From: Candidatus Dojkabacteria bacterium UBA2259
Lineage (GTDB): Bacteria; Patescibacteriota; Dojkabacteria; SC72
Length of the DNA stretch: 50,410 bases
Assembly (NCBI GenBank): GCA_002347605.1
Contig: DDXN01000009.1
Coordinates: 64,459 to 114,868 of the forward strand
Reading direction: 5' to 3'
Shown: one piece after another, positions 37,001-45,673 of the stretch
Position numbering within the stretch: the stretch's first letter is position 1
Layout of the letters: the number at the start of each line of letters is the position of its first letter
Notes under the pieces: model-generated
What the model saw: the letters and a program-made list of their open reading frames with translations, nothing else
Told to the model about the DNA's origin: nothing
The model's database searches: none
Made by a program: the position numbers and the translations under genes

Positions 37001-39466
37001 TTGGAGCGATTCTGTGCTTAGCTTGGCTCCAAGCATACTAATGATTGAGCAAACATATTCTTGATTTTCGTTTGATATAGAGACAAATTTCTCAAATATC
37101 AACTTATAGCCTTCCTTCTCCCCTTGCTTCAGTTTCTCATCTAATATGTCGGAGAATATACTTATTAATCGCCCTTTTTCATACCCTTCAACATCATTAT
37201 TTAGTAATGTTGACACTGTTTTCTCCAAAAGGAAATTCTCCGACCCTTGTTCCACATTCCATTTCTTAAAAAAAGCTCTGTAGTCAAAAGAGTTTTCTTT
37301 AATTTCAGTCATAAACAAATCGAAAAATACCTTCGTATTAAGATAATTCGCTGCTAGCTCCCAAAACTGTTTTGCATCGGGATTAGATAACTTAGAAATA
37401 TTCTCCTTATTCAGGATTTCTCGATATATTTCGTAAGAATATCCAGGATCCCCTTCTAGAAAAGTATCTCTTGAAAAAATATATTCAAAAAATTTCTCTT
37501 TAAGGATTAACTCCCCATTTTCAACCCTGTACATTTCTAAAGCATCCTCCCTTTTCAAGTTGAAATGATCTCGATATCCAATAAATGGGAACATTAGTTC
37601 AGAGATTTTTACTAAATCTCGATTTTCTTGTGATTGCGAGAGAAATGATCTTAGAGACTCCCTGTCTGTTATCCCCATACCTGATATTACAACTGTGTGT
37701 TCAATCAATAACCTCTCAATATAGGTCATAGCATTGTTCGGATCTTCAAGGACCCTTTTTCGTATCCCAGGCTCTCTTATCCCTAAACTCATATATAAAT
37801 TTAACCATGGAACCACATCTCTATTATCTGTAAAATCTGTCGCAAACTGGTAAGCTTTAAGTCTTTTTTCCCAAGCGTCCCTGTTGTTATTATCAAAATC
37901 TTCATTCCTATACCGCATTAAATCTCCTATCAATTTGAACCTTTCTTTAAAATCTTCAGGAAAAACATATTTTCTGCCCCGTATAGTAGTCCTGTCTACA
38001 ACTTCCGTTGTCATAAAGTCACTCCAAGATAAATCTGAAAGAACAGAATCCGGAATTTCATATTCTCCATCAAGTAAAAGCGGGCAATACTTGAGTGATG
38101 CTATTTGAAAAGCAATCTTTCGATTAAGATTGACATCATATGAGTCAAGAGAAGGAGGCTCTGTTAAATCCCCCCATCGGTCCTCCTGCCCTTTAAATAA
38201 TGCGACAGCACGAAAATTCTGTTGGTTTGTATGGTAATCAATAACCTCGTCTTCTCTGAAGAGTGCCATAATCAGACCTTCCATTTCTCTAGAATTCTTT
38301 TTGAGAATGACATTATCCTTAAGTCTTTCAAGATACTTCTGTTGTTTTTCACTTAGTCCATTTTCTAAAATAGGTTTTAAGCCCTGAATACTTATTGTAA
38401 GCTCATTAACATGTGGGATCTCTTTTAATGTATTTATTAGTTGATTCCACTTTTCATCTGAGGCTCTTCCGATATCAAGAACATTCTCAGGATATATTGT
38501 TTGAGCAAAAGAGGAAGTTATACTTATCTCTCTTTTGGATTCCTCTGTAATAAAAGGTAAAATATTCAAATTATGAGATCCAAAACCTAACATCTTTAAT
38601 CTGTCTATTGCTTTCATTACAACTACTTGAACTTTCTTTTCATCTTTTGGCAAATCCTTTCCCTTCCCGATATTTTCTTCAACGTAAGCTTTTGTTGCTG
38701 TACAAAATTGACTTATGAGACGTAAGTCGTGTACTTCAGGCCCGACCTCATTCATTGTTGTAACAAGACTTTCAGCATCTTCCTTTTTCACCCCTATACT
38801 CTTTAGGAAATTAATAGATTGGTGTTTATTAACAATTTCCTTAAATCTCTCAACCAAATTTCTCTTTGGTTCTTTAATTTCTTTTTCCACTACCTGTCCA
38901 ACATCTTTTGAATCAACTACTACTGATTCGCTTTGAGGAGAAACTAAACTAGCCTTTGGATACAAAGAGTCTTTCTCTTTTGACTCAACTCCTGCTGGAG
39001 CAAGAGAAGATATACCTTGTTCTAAACTGTTCTTTTTCTGACCCTCCTGTTCTCTAGATTTATTGTCAATAGAGGGATTCTGCCAACGATCAAAGTACTC
39101 CAGAATCGAATTGTTTTTTGGTGATGCCTCACCTAATCTAGTTAACTCATGACTTTGCCATCCTTTAATATTCTCTTCTCTAACTCTTACCTCTAACTTA
39201 GTAGGTGTGTAATCTTGGGCAAGAAACAAATCTCTCTTTCTTTCGGGAGATAGCTCAACCCTCTCAAATAACTCTGCATTCTTTCTATCTTCCTCTGACG
39301 CTAAAACATTATAAATGAATCTCCTTGCCTCTTTAAGATATTTACTGTCCTCTGTTTCTACTTTGACTTCTGATACCACAGTTAAAGGACCTGTGTTAAC
39401 TTCCTGTGCTACAACTTCTTCTCCACTATTACTTTTAATTACCTCAGATTCTGTATCCTCCGTCAT
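34046..39466 (-). CDS. Giant cytoplasmic protein with C-terminal GNAT-like domain (1806 aa)
   Basis: I recognise no family for most of this protein. There is no signal peptide or membrane segment. The first 200 residues are charged and low-complexity. Residues about 200-1400 are mostly helical, Leu/Lys/Glu-rich, like a helical-repeat scaffold. At about 1438-1540 there is a compact domain with GDDTACCMAFGTGKNN, FNPSIGMFTV, IAQSVL and VIGTGYSDI; the paired Cys after acidic residues could be catalytic or metal-binding. Near 1714-1723 RKGEGLGAGRILRSL resembles motif A of GNAT acetyltransferases (R/QxxGxG/A), with EARDQTSYQLLKR after it. It may be an acyl-CoA-using enzyme on a large scaffold. The start overlaps the stop of the upstream 151-aa gene (ATGA), implying coupled expression. 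Confidence 0.8.
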   Translation of the reverse strand: MTEDTESEVIKSNSGEEVVAQEVNTGPLTVVSEVKVETEDSKYLKEARRFIYNVLASEEDRKNAELFERVELSPERKRDLFLAQDYTPTKLEVRVREENIKGWQSHELTRLGEASPKNNSILEYFDRWQNPSIDNKSREQEGQKKNSLEQGISSLAPAGVESKEKDSLYPKASLVSPQSESVVVDSKDVGQVVEKEIKEPKRNLVERFKEIVNKHQSINFLKSIGVKKEDAESLVTTMNEVGPEVHDLRLISQFCTATKAYVEENIGKGKDLPKDEKKVQVVVMKAIDRLKMLGFGSHNLNILPFITEESKREISITSSFAQTIYPENVLDIGRASDEKWNQLINTLKEIPHVNELTISIQGLKPILENGLSEKQQKYLERLKDNVILKKNSREMEGLIMALFREDEVIDYHTNQQNFRAVALFKGQEDRWGDLTEPPSLDSYDVNLNRKIAFQIASLKYCPLLLDGEYEIPDSVLSDLSWSDFMTTEVVDRTTIRGRKYVFPEDFKERFKLIGDLMRYRNEDFDNNNRDAWEKRLKAYQFATDFTDNRDVVPWLNLYMSLGIREPGIRKRVLEDPNNAMTYIERLLIEHTVVISGMGITDRESLRSFLSQSQENRDLVKISELMFPFIGYRDHFNLKREDALEMYRVENGELILKEKFFEYIFSRDTFLEGDPGYSYEIYREILNKENISKLSNPDAKQFWELAANYLNTKVFFDLFMTEIKENSFDYRAFFKKWNVEQGSENFLLEKTVSTLLNNDVEGYEKGRLISIFSDILDEKLKQGEKEGYKLIFEKFVSISNENQEYVCSIISMLGAKLSTESLQEDRDLFLWSLENFPSSRSSNLESVTEREIQIMRELSSALLTPLGDNDPKIINMVLQKIAFIDPREFDDAMTLDNLMDSFSKDSHLYNQENSQFMFNIIKHHIETNTYFSSKVMDGIVEVFSRELGNSELPKRLLDTFIVSFNQSENLTQQESIYFTLNKMLQQLKGYPLQKEILDQYPLLNELTIVEKARRAIFIPKEKLQQLVENGITVERYIGEIKLNTFVPSEIIQDISYWKDGELNKGKIYDFFVSNGVPEQMADNFEKGGEIFGKEKMVKYIQGHPDVTLHDRLYQMDSIEKLYLASKLSPEAFFGNILNGVVLDDSIYAEGSSYNHLNALMGSIDMNIFTQEGMNKLGMQLKKYQETIGDIEYAKNLVTDIRILFSSWKNLDKGVAVLDQLKSGELLDIIVDLQDSGQSKIANWVKTLGFHRESKVSLSALLKFAKRPDEFLSAGDLHAPNQFHSKKRPSEYLERGLLSGTELIKSLIEGDYDKIQTFKPFEKRFRIPNNPERKVEEIIREAIGSRRDSIRGKSLNPGRLFAEMSNKFKEKGKNLEEFLKGNLSFEEYWGDEYWSVGEEIKEDILFNTEYGLPKEFITKNFIEIIAQVHQKSDPMAVIAGDDTACCMAFGTGKNNVYMFNPSIGMFTVRIVRGNGDSRTIAQSVLTLDQDVGTDASKLEDVFVRDPKSIKPDIKEKILRNDEFYLVCDNIEVAPNYSKLVPKIKEVYKGFFSAYLSEKNNVSKPVNKEKIVIGTGYSDISGWDTMPNHFVPVAPPSYSDNVHSESFYSQLNTKSDTKGNSSEVVTTGVTELGVEDSLQVAVIESEAYSDNKSLQEGLVRMMNRIIAVQVFNARNNRPNMCLKYVGDDNSTKAYMVAYERANTKEDRHLYIEDFASRKGEGLGAGRILRSLIEKYKENYIDKGDIIPIVMEARDQTSYQLLKRQIDRISEMLGIKLVEDEIEQNLVGTDTMHSIILRPQMTQEKVSVSV

Positions 39467-39918
39467 ACCGCTTGGTTAGTTATTAATTTATACTCTTCAT
39501 ACAATTTATTAAACTCATCCTCATTCCTACCATTTAAGACCTCTTTAATCACAAATTGCTCAAGTTTTTTTGAAAGCTCTAAAAGTAAATCCCTTTTATT
39601 AAAAAAATTCCCACTCTCTATCTTCCCCTTAATATTCTCTCTTAACAAATTAGCCACTATCCTCAACTCAAGATTATCATAGATGTTTGAAATAATTGGG
39701 TATTTCTTTTGTAAAATATCTAGTATTTGAGGAATATCCTCTAACCCTAAAATGGTTGTGATATCCTGTATCTCTATGTCACTGGGCTGTACATTTCCTA
39801 AATAGAGATCAAGAGAACCTATTAATGTCTCTTCCATCAACCCTTTTACCAAGGAATTTGTATCTAATTGGTTGTTACCATTCAAATTGAGGAACTCGGA
39901 CAGTTTGTACCTACTCAT
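39463..39918 (-). CDS. Hypothetical 151-aa protein coupled to the giant 1806-aa gene
   Basis: No known domain is recognised. The sequence is soluble and helical (LVKGLMEETLIGSLDLYL, DLLLELSKKLEQFVIKEVL) with no Cys, signal or membrane segment. Its TGA stop overlaps the ATG of the next gene at 39463-39466, so it is probably made with the giant protein and may bind it. It lies about 108 bp after rho on the same strand. The minus-strand sequence between contains a T8 run at about 39998-40005 but no convincing hairpin. Confidence 0.65.
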   Translation of the reverse strand: MSRYKLSEFLNLNGNNQLDTNSLVKGLMEETLIGSLDLYLGNVQPSDIEIQDITTILGLEDIPQILDILQKKYPIISNIYDNLELRIVANLLRENIKGKIESGNFFNKRDLLLELSKKLEQFVIKEVLNGRNEDEFNKLYEEYKLITNQAV

Positions 39919-40026
39919 GCAGAAAATGAACAGATTTAATATATATCAAGTTACCATTTTAGAACAAAAGTTACAACCCAAAAGGATGTATATACAAAAA
40001 AAACAGTATGAAATTACCCCTTATCT

Positions 40027-41292
40027 TTATGCTTCATGCAATGTTGCAAGAAACTCTTCATTTGATTTAGTCTTTCTAAGCTGACTTACTAGTACCTCAG
40101 TTGGATTTTCATTCTGATCAAGAATTTCTAACATTCTCCTAATTCTCCAAGATTGGTTTAATACTTCTTTACTTAACAAAATCTCTTCATTCCTTGTACC
40201 AGACTTAGTCACATCAATAGAAGGATATATTCTCCTGTTTGCTAAGGCTCTGTCTAAATGAAGCTCCATATTACCTGTACCCTTAAACTCTTCATAAACC
40301 AAATCATCCATTCTACTACCTGTTTCAACAAGTGCGGTAGCAATAATTGTAAGACTACCTCCCTCTTCAAAATTTCTAGCAGCACCAAAGAACCTCTTTG
40401 GAGGATACAGTGCTACAGGATCAAATCCACCAGAAAGAGTTTTTCCTGATGTAGGCATAGTAATATTGTAAGCACGAGCAAGTCTAGTAATACTATCCAT
40501 TAACATAATAACATCCTCACCCCACTCTACCATACACATAGCTTTTTGAAGTGCCATCTCTGCTACTCTACAGTTATGCTCAGGTAACTCATCAAAGTTA
40601 GATGCATACACCTCTCCTTTTACAAACCTCTTCATATCTGTTACCTCTTCAGGCCTCTCACCAACTAGCACAACTATTAACTTTGCTTGAGGATTATTCT
40701 GTGCAATACCATTAGCAATATCTTTGAGTAACCATGTTTTACCAGCTTTAGGAGGAGATACAACCATTGATCTTTGACCAAATCCAATTGGTGAAAGTAA
40801 ATCAATCATTCTAGTAGAAATTACATCAGAGGTAGTTTCTAATTTAATCTGTCTGTTAGGAAATATTGGAGTTAATTTCATAAACTGAGGCCTATTTGCA
40901 GCATCTGCAGCTGGTCTACCATAAACAGTATCTACTCTTAGCAGACTTAGATATTTCTCCTTCTCTTTTGGTAATCTAGCTGGACCAGACACTTCATCTC
41001 CTGTTCTTAGACTAAATTTCTTAATCTGGGAGCCAGATATATACACATCGTTATCTCCAGGAAGTAGTCCATCTGTACGAAGTACACCATGAGATCCATC
41101 TTTTTGTACCTCTAATATACCTTCTACAAATACAAACCCTTCATCTGCTGTAGATTTCTTTAATATTTCAATAATTAACTCTCTCTTTTGTAACTCCATG
41201 AAATCCTCTAAACCAATCTTTTTAGCTTCAGCACGAAGCATTGCTAGAGTCATTTCTTCATACTCTTTAATACTCTTTGTTTTGTTTACCAT
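40027..41292 (-). CDS. rho: Transcription termination factor Rho
   Basis: Rho is the hexameric RNA helicase that ends untranslated transcripts. The N terminus has the Rho-N helical domain (LAMLRAEAKKIGL) and the RNA-binding cold-shock-like domain (GILEVQKDGSHGVLRTDGLL, DVYISGSQIKKFSLRTGD). The ATPase core has Walker A SPPKAGKTWLL near residue 179, VGERPEEVTDMKR, Walker B VIMLMDSITRLARAYN, and the Q/R-loop region (SGGFDPVALYPPKRFFGAARN, EEFKGTGNMELHLDR). The length of 421 aa is the standard short form without an insertion. It has its own near-consensus promoter at 41349-41377. Immediately upstream lies a separate mini-gene with a strong terminator. Confidence 0.97.
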   Translation of the reverse strand: MVNKTKSIKEYEEMTLAMLRAEAKKIGLEDFMELQKRELIIEILKKSTADEGFVFVEGILEVQKDGSHGVLRTDGLLPGDNDVYISGSQIKKFSLRTGDEVSGPARLPKEKEKYLSLLRVDTVYGRPAADAANRPQFMKLTPIFPNRQIKLETTSDVISTRMIDLLSPIGFGQRSMVVSPPKAGKTWLLKDIANGIAQNNPQAKLIVVLVGERPEEVTDMKRFVKGEVYASNFDELPEHNCRVAEMALQKAMCMVEWGEDVIMLMDSITRLARAYNITMPTSGKTLSGGFDPVALYPPKRFFGAARNFEEGGSLTIIATALVETGSRMDDLVYEEFKGTGNMELHLDRALANRRIYPSIDVTKSGTRNEEILLSKEVLNQSWRIRRMLEILDQNENPTEVLVSQLRKTKSNEEFLATLHEA

Positions 41293-41348
41293 ATATATTT
41301 AACAGGGAATAAATAATAAATTGAACAGTGAATCCAATAGACTCTTAA

Positions 41349-41377
41349 AGTATAATTAATCATTTCTAAGAAGTCAA
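41349..41377 (-). promoter_or_regulatory. Sigma-70 promoter of rho
   Basis: Minus strand: -35 TTGACT (41372-41377), a 17-nt spacer, and -10 TATACT (41349-41354). The start would be near 41342, giving a leader of about 50 nt. It lies just after the terminator of the upstream mini-gene, so rho can be expressed independently. Confidence 0.75.
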
Positions 41378-41381
41378 CAGG

Positions 41382-41419
41382 AAAAAAAAAGAGGGATCGG
41401 TACTGCCCCAACCGACCCC
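41382..41419 (-). terminator. Strong intrinsic terminator upstream of rho
   Basis: On the minus strand GGGGTCGGT pairs with ACCGATCCC (9 bp, one G-U) around a 9-nt loop and is followed by TC and nine T residues. It is one of the best terminators in the window, yet it ends a unit with no long ORF. Confidence 0.9.
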
Positions 41420-41427
41420 AGTCTCAT

Positions 41428-41490
41428 CTATTTAGCCCAGTTATTAAGGTTAGATAGATAAGATTGAAGAGCACTTTGTGCTTCCCTCAT
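41428..41490 (-). CDS. Possible 20-codon mini-ORF or leader peptide upstream of rho
   Basis: Between a promoter-like site and a strong terminator, the minus strand has an ATG at 41490 and a TAG at 41428-41430, coding for 20 residues (MREAQSAL...NNWAK). A TATACT -10 box ends 10 nt before the ATG. No Shine-Dalgarno is clear. The same RNA can form a short hairpin (AGCAC/GTGCT) inside the ORF. Either this is a microprotein, or the ORF is incidental and the product is a small RNA of about 100-110 nt, or it is a leader for rho when transcription reads through. I favour a small independent gene because rho has its own promoter after the terminator. Confidence 0.45.
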   Translation of the reverse strand: MREAQSALQSYLSNLNNWAK

Positions 41491-41500
41491 ACTCTCTCTT

Positions 41501-41523
41501 AGTATAGTTTATCATAAACTATA
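41501..41523 (-). promoter_or_regulatory. Palindromic operator-like site on the mini-gene promoter
   Basis: A perfect inverted repeat, TATAGTTTA and TAAACTATA separated by 3 nt (41503-41523), overlaps the TATACT -10 box (41501-41506) of the mini-gene. This is the normal placement of a repressor site. The -35 region is weak. Confidence 0.5.
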
Positions 41524-41802
41524 AAAAGAAAGACAAATCTTAACCTTTTCCTTTTGCCCAGATGTGTTTGTGGCACCCCAGACAAAGGGAGAAAGTTAAG
41601 ATATCCACACACTTGTTAAATGAACAGTAATATTATAACCCTTGTAGATATAATATGTCAACCCCATAACATATATACACATAGGTATATTTAAGACAAT
41701 TGCTGTTAATAGTATGGTTGCTAGGAGTAAATACCCGAAATGTTACGAGAGATAGAGATGAGAGAGTATGTTACGTTTTTTGTCGACAATGTCTTACAGT
41801 AT
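41524..41802. other. Intergenic region between the mini-gene and radA
   Basis: About 280 bp with no ORF of note on either strand, no tRNA, and no hairpin with a T-tract that I could recognise. It includes C-rich and A/G-rich patches (near 41555-41595) and is AT-rich towards radA. Confidence 0.5.
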
Positions 41803-43146
41803 CTACAAGTCCTTGATGCTTTTTACAACCGATATCTTCAACCCTTTCTTACTCCTTACTCCTGTATTACCAATATATGCACCCTTGTACCCTACCCTGG
41901 AGGCTTCTGATAGAATAGAGTCTAATCCCCAGGTCCCTCTGATTTCACCAGTTAATCCTACCTCACCAAAATAAATATACTCTCTGTCTAGTACCTTGTC
42001 TTTAACAACAGACTTAATTGCAGCACAAATAGCTAAATCAACAGCAGGATCCGATACCATCACACCCCCCACTATATTCACAAATACATCCTTGTCTCCT
42101 AAAAATACATTCCCCCTTCTTGAGAGTACGGCACATAACATATCTAACCTTGGCTTTTTAATACCATTTGCAACCCTTCGCAGAGGACCTACCTCTGCTC
42201 CTCTTTCTACTACCAGTGCTTGAACCTCGACAAATACTACCCTAGATCCCTGAACAACTGCACCAATAGCGCTACCTGATACTGCTGTTTTAGAATCTAA
42301 AAACAGTAAAGATGGGTTCCCGACCTCATCCAAACCCATTGAAGTCATCTCAAATACCCCTATCTCATTGGTAGAACCAAACCTGTTTTTCATTCCTCTT
42401 AGTATTCTGTACTGATTAAATTCGCCTCCCTCAATATACAAAACACAATCTACAATATGTTCTAAAATCTTTGGACCAGCAATATCTCCTCCTTTGTTAA
42501 TCTGACCAACTAAAATAGATGGTACTCCAGTTACTTTTGAAAGTCTTGTTAAAAGAGCCCCAGATGCCCTAACCTGACTAATACTCCCGGGATATCCCCT
42601 TGATGATAGAGAGGTAACACTTTGAATAGAGTCAACAATAACTAAATCAAACTTCTCATCTGAAACGAGATTGTATATATTCTCTACAACTACATCATTA
42701 GTTACAAAAATCTTCTCTGGTTTTCCACCCTTTTTAGATAGCCTGTCTAACCTTGAGATTAGTTGAGAGGGAGACTCTTCTCCACAGATATACAAAATTC
42801 TTTTCTTTGACGAAAGGTGAAGTGCTATTTGCAAAAGTAAAGTAGATTTACCAACTCCCGGCTCTCCACTCATTAATACAACTTCCCCCTCTATTAAACC
42901 TCCACCCAAAACTCTATCAAACTCTGCATAACCAGTACTTAATCTATTTTTAGGCAACCCTTTACTATCGGGCTTCTCTCTATACTCTGTAATAGCCCTA
43001 TAGGGGGATTTGGTGCTACTTGTCTTTGAGTTGCCATTCACAACCTCCTCACTCAACTCCTCTAGGGTTCCCCACTCACCACAAACACTACATTTCCCAG
43101 ACCATTTGAGTGATTCACTCCCACACGAATTACATATATATTTCAT
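41803..43146 (-). CDS. radA: DNA repair protein RadA/Sms
   Basis: RadA is a DnaB-like ATPase that drives branch migration in recombination and natural transformation. The 447-aa protein has the N-terminal zinc finger (CNSCG...CSVCGEW), Walker A SGEPGVGKSTLLLQ near residue 94, Walker B LVIVDSIQS, and the family-specific KNRFGSTNEIGVFEM near residue 255. A C-terminal Lon-protease-like domain without catalytic residues ends GEVGLTGEIRG and beyond. The length is normal. It follows clpC by 13 bp and is likely in the same transcript. A role with the ComEA/ComEC proteins in transformation is plausible from general knowledge. Confidence 0.96.
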   Translation of the reverse strand: MKYICNSCGSESLKWSGKCSVCGEWGTLEELSEEVVNGNSKTSSTKSPYRAITEYREKPDSKGLPKNRLSTGYAEFDRVLGGGLIEGEVVLMSGEPGVGKSTLLLQIALHLSSKKRILYICGEESPSQLISRLDRLSKKGGKPEKIFVTNDVVVENIYNLVSDEKFDLVIVDSIQSVTSLSSRGYPGSISQVRASGALLTRLSKVTGVPSILVGQINKGGDIAGPKILEHIVDCVLYIEGGEFNQYRILRGMKNRFGSTNEIGVFEMTSMGLDEVGNPSLLFLDSKTAVSGSAIGAVVQGSRVVFVEVQALVVERGAEVGPLRRVANGIKKPRLDMLCAVLSRRGNVFLGDKDVFVNIVGGVMVSDPAVDLAICAAIKSVVKDKVLDREYIYFGEVGLTGEIRGTWGLDSILSEASRVGYKGAYIGNTGVRSKKGLKISVVKSIKDL

Positions 43147-43159
43147 AGGAAGAAACGGT

Positions 43160-45616
43160 TTAGTTTAAAATAGTTACTTTACCATTCACAATGTCTAATT
43201 GAAGAGTACCACTACCCTCTTTTTTCAATATACGATCTGCTATAACACTCTCAATTAGGTCTTGCAAAACTCTTCTTAAAGGTCTAGCCCCATACTCATC
43301 GCTAAATCCCTCTTTGACAATATGTGTCAACAGTGACTTACTTAAAGATATTGATATCCCATGAGTTTTCAACCTATCATTTAGCTCATCTAAGAGTAAT
43401 CCTACAATCTTTTTTGCATCCCTTATGTTTAACGCCCTAAATATGACAATATCATCCAGCCTATTTATCAATTCAGGTCTTAAAGTTCTTCTAAGTTCAG
43501 AAATGAGCTCAGATTTCATTGCGTTGTAGGCTGTTTCAGATTTACTACTACTTGATGCCGAGAAGCCAAGAACTTTGTCCTTACTAATCTCCTCTGCCCC
43601 AATATTTGAAGTAAGAATAACAATGGTATTTTTGAAATTCACTCTTCTACCTCTACCATCAGTTAAGTGTCCATACTCAAGAATTTGTAAAAGTATATTT
43701 AACACATCAGGATGTGCCTTCTCAATCTCATCAAAAAGAATTACACAGTGAGGATTCCTTCTAACCTTCTCTGTTAGCCAACCACCCTCTTGGTACCCAA
43801 CATATCCCGGCGGAGAACCTATGAGTTTAGACACACTATGCATCTCCACCATCTCGCTCATATCTATCTGAACTAATCTATCCTCATCACCAAAGAGCTC
43901 CCTTGCTAGTACTTTCGCTAACTGGGTTTTACCTACACCAGTTGGACCCAAAAAAAGAAACGATGCCCATGGCCTACTCACATCAGATATTCCTGTTCTC
44001 GCTCTCTTTATAGCGGAAACAACACTCTGTACAGCCTCTGTTTGACCAATAACTAGCTTGTTAATTCTAGAATCAAGTTTAAGCAAAGCACTTTTTTCCT
44101 TACTACCTAAAGTATTTAATGGGATACCCGTCCAATTTGATACAACTGCTCGAATATCCTCCACATTCACCTCGCTATGTTTCTCCCTTTTACTCTCCTC
44201 TCTTTTCTTTTCTAATCCTTTAATTTTTCTTAATAGCGATTCCTCACTCTTTTTGTACCTCTCTGCCATTTTCATCTTACCTTGTAAAATGTACTCCTTT
44301 TTCGCATTTTCAATACCCCTTAGCTTGGACATCAAAGAAGATATACTCTCATACTCACCCTCCACACTCAGCCTTTTGGTTGCACTTGCCTCATCCAAAA
44401 GGTCTATTGCCTTGTCTGGAAGATACCTATCACTAATATATCTATCTGAAAGAGTAACAGCTAATTTAACTGCCTCCTCATTAATATTAATATTATGATG
44501 AGCTTCAAATATGGGCTTTAAATTAGTCAATATCTGAATACTCTCCTCTATACTTGGCTCTTTAAGAAATATCGGTTGAAATCTTCTAGCAAGTGCATTG
44601 TCATTTTCAAAATATGCAGAGTATGCATCTGTGGTTGTTGCACCAATACATCTGAAATCATCCTGAAGTAGCGCAGGCTTAAGTATGGAGGCAATCTCAG
44701 AGGTACCCCCAGGAACTCCTGCAGTTAGAATATTATGAATCTCATCAATGAAAAGAATGATATCATTTGATTGGACAACCTCGTTTACAATCTCAAGTAC
44801 CTTCTCCTCAACATCTCCTCTCATCCTACTACCTGCCATAATACTTGCTACATCTAAAGAAATAATCCTTATATCTTTCAATGAGGGAGGAACCCTGCCA
44901 TCTGCAATTTTTTGGGCTAACCCCTCAACTAAAACACTCTTCCCAACACCAGCATCACCAACAACAATAGGGTTATTTTTCTTTCTTCTACTTAAAATCT
45001 TCACTAAATCACCTAATTCATCCTCTCTACCAATTAATGGATCTAACTTCCCCATCCTTGCTTGCTCAACTAAATCTTTCCCTATAATATCGAGAATTCT
45101 GCTTTGCTGAGGTCCAACCACAGAAACCTCAGGTTTAGCTAATACTCCTAATGGATACGTAGCATGTTCCAAGAGGCTTTTTTGGAAACTTTTTTGGGTC
45201 AAACCCATATTCGCAAGATCTACTATAAAAAGATCTTTAGATTCCAAAATACCTAGCATAAGGTGCTCAGTACCAACATAAACATGAGAAAATTTCTGTG
45301 ACCAATCATAGGCTCTTCGCAATATCTCTTTGGTTTTAGGAGAAAGTGCAATATTTAATGGGGTCTCAACATTTGCCGTTATATCAACACCCATACTATC
45401 TAAAATCTTACCCACTATATCCTTAACCTCAATACCCATACTACTAACTACCTTAGTTGCCAAAGCATCTTCGTTTAGCAAAATACCAACTAAAAGATGC
45501 TCAGGCTCAACATACCCACTTTTTAAATGGTCTGATATAACCGAGGATGTACGTAAAGATATCCTCGCATTTTTTGACATCCTTCTAAATGTTCGTTTTT
45601 TGTTTCCTACTCTCAT
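43160..45616 (-). CDS. clpC: AAA+ chaperone ClpC
   Basis: ClpC unfolds proteins for the ClpP protease. The N-domain has two Clp repeats (GYVEPEHLLVGILL, HVYVGTEHLMLGIL). AAA1 carries GDAGVGKSVLVEG near residue 219. The middle domain includes a UVR-like coiled segment (ENAKKEYILQGKMKMAERYK). AAA2 carries GPTGVGKTQLAK near residue 556, then IGSPPGYVGYQEGG and VILFDEIEKAHPD. The ClpP-docking loop is probably LGF in KVLGFSAS. At 818 aa the length is normal. The start is uncertain: an extended -10 box ends only 5 nt before ATG 45616, so a later Met (45580, MSKNAR) is possible. clpP is not in the window. Confidence 0.95.
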   Translation of the reverse strand: MRVGNKKRTFRRMSKNARISLRTSSVISDHLKSGYVEPEHLLVGILLNEDALATKVVSSMGIEVKDIVGKILDSMGVDITANVETPLNIALSPKTKEILRRAYDWSQKFSHVYVGTEHLMLGILESKDLFIVDLANMGLTQKSFQKSLLEHATYPLGVLAKPEVSVVGPQQSRILDIIGKDLVEQARMGKLDPLIGREDELGDLVKILSRRKKNNPIVVGDAGVGKSVLVEGLAQKIADGRVPPSLKDIRIISLDVASIMAGSRMRGDVEEKVLEIVNEVVQSNDIILFIDEIHNILTAGVPGGTSEIASILKPALLQDDFRCIGATTTDAYSAYFENDNALARRFQPIFLKEPSIEESIQILTNLKPIFEAHHNININEEAVKLAVTLSDRYISDRYLPDKAIDLLDEASATKRLSVEGEYESISSLMSKLRGIENAKKEYILQGKMKMAERYKKSEESLLRKIKGLEKKREESKREKHSEVNVEDIRAVVSNWTGIPLNTLGSKEKSALLKLDSRINKLVIGQTEAVQSVVSAIKRARTGISDVSRPWASFLFLGPTGVGKTQLAKVLARELFGDEDRLVQIDMSEMVEMHSVSKLIGSPPGYVGYQEGGWLTEKVRRNPHCVILFDEIEKAHPDVLNILLQILEYGHLTDGRGRRVNFKNTIVILTSNIGAEEISKDKVLGFSASSSSKSETAYNAMKSELISELRRTLRPELINRLDDIVIFRALNIRDAKKIVGLLLDELNDRLKTHGISISLSKSLLTHIVKEGFSDEYGARPLRRVLQDLIESVIADRILKKEGSGTLQLDIVNGKVTILN

Positions 45617-45621
45617 ACCTA

Positions 45622-45630
45622 ATTATATCA
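45622..45630 (-). promoter_or_regulatory. Extended -10 promoter of clpC-radA
   Basis: The minus strand reads TGATATAAT directly after the rpsA terminator. It ends 5 nt before the annotated clpC ATG, which would make the mRNA leaderless or point to a downstream start. Confidence 0.5.
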
Positions 45631-45631
45631 A

Positions 45632-45657
45632 AAAAGAGGGTTAAAAAACCCTCTTTT
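45632..45657 (-). terminator. Intrinsic terminator of rpsA
   Basis: A perfect 11-bp stem (AAAAGAGGGTT with AACCCTCTTTT) closes a 4-nt loop and is followed by further T residues on the minus strand, 17 bp after the rpsA stop. Confidence 0.85.
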
Positions 45658-45673
45658 CATATATATCACAGAT

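Noticed and set aside
41293..41523. Simple attenuator for rho
   Set aside because: A near-consensus promoter lies after the terminator, so rho does not depend on read-through; attenuation is kept only as an alternative.
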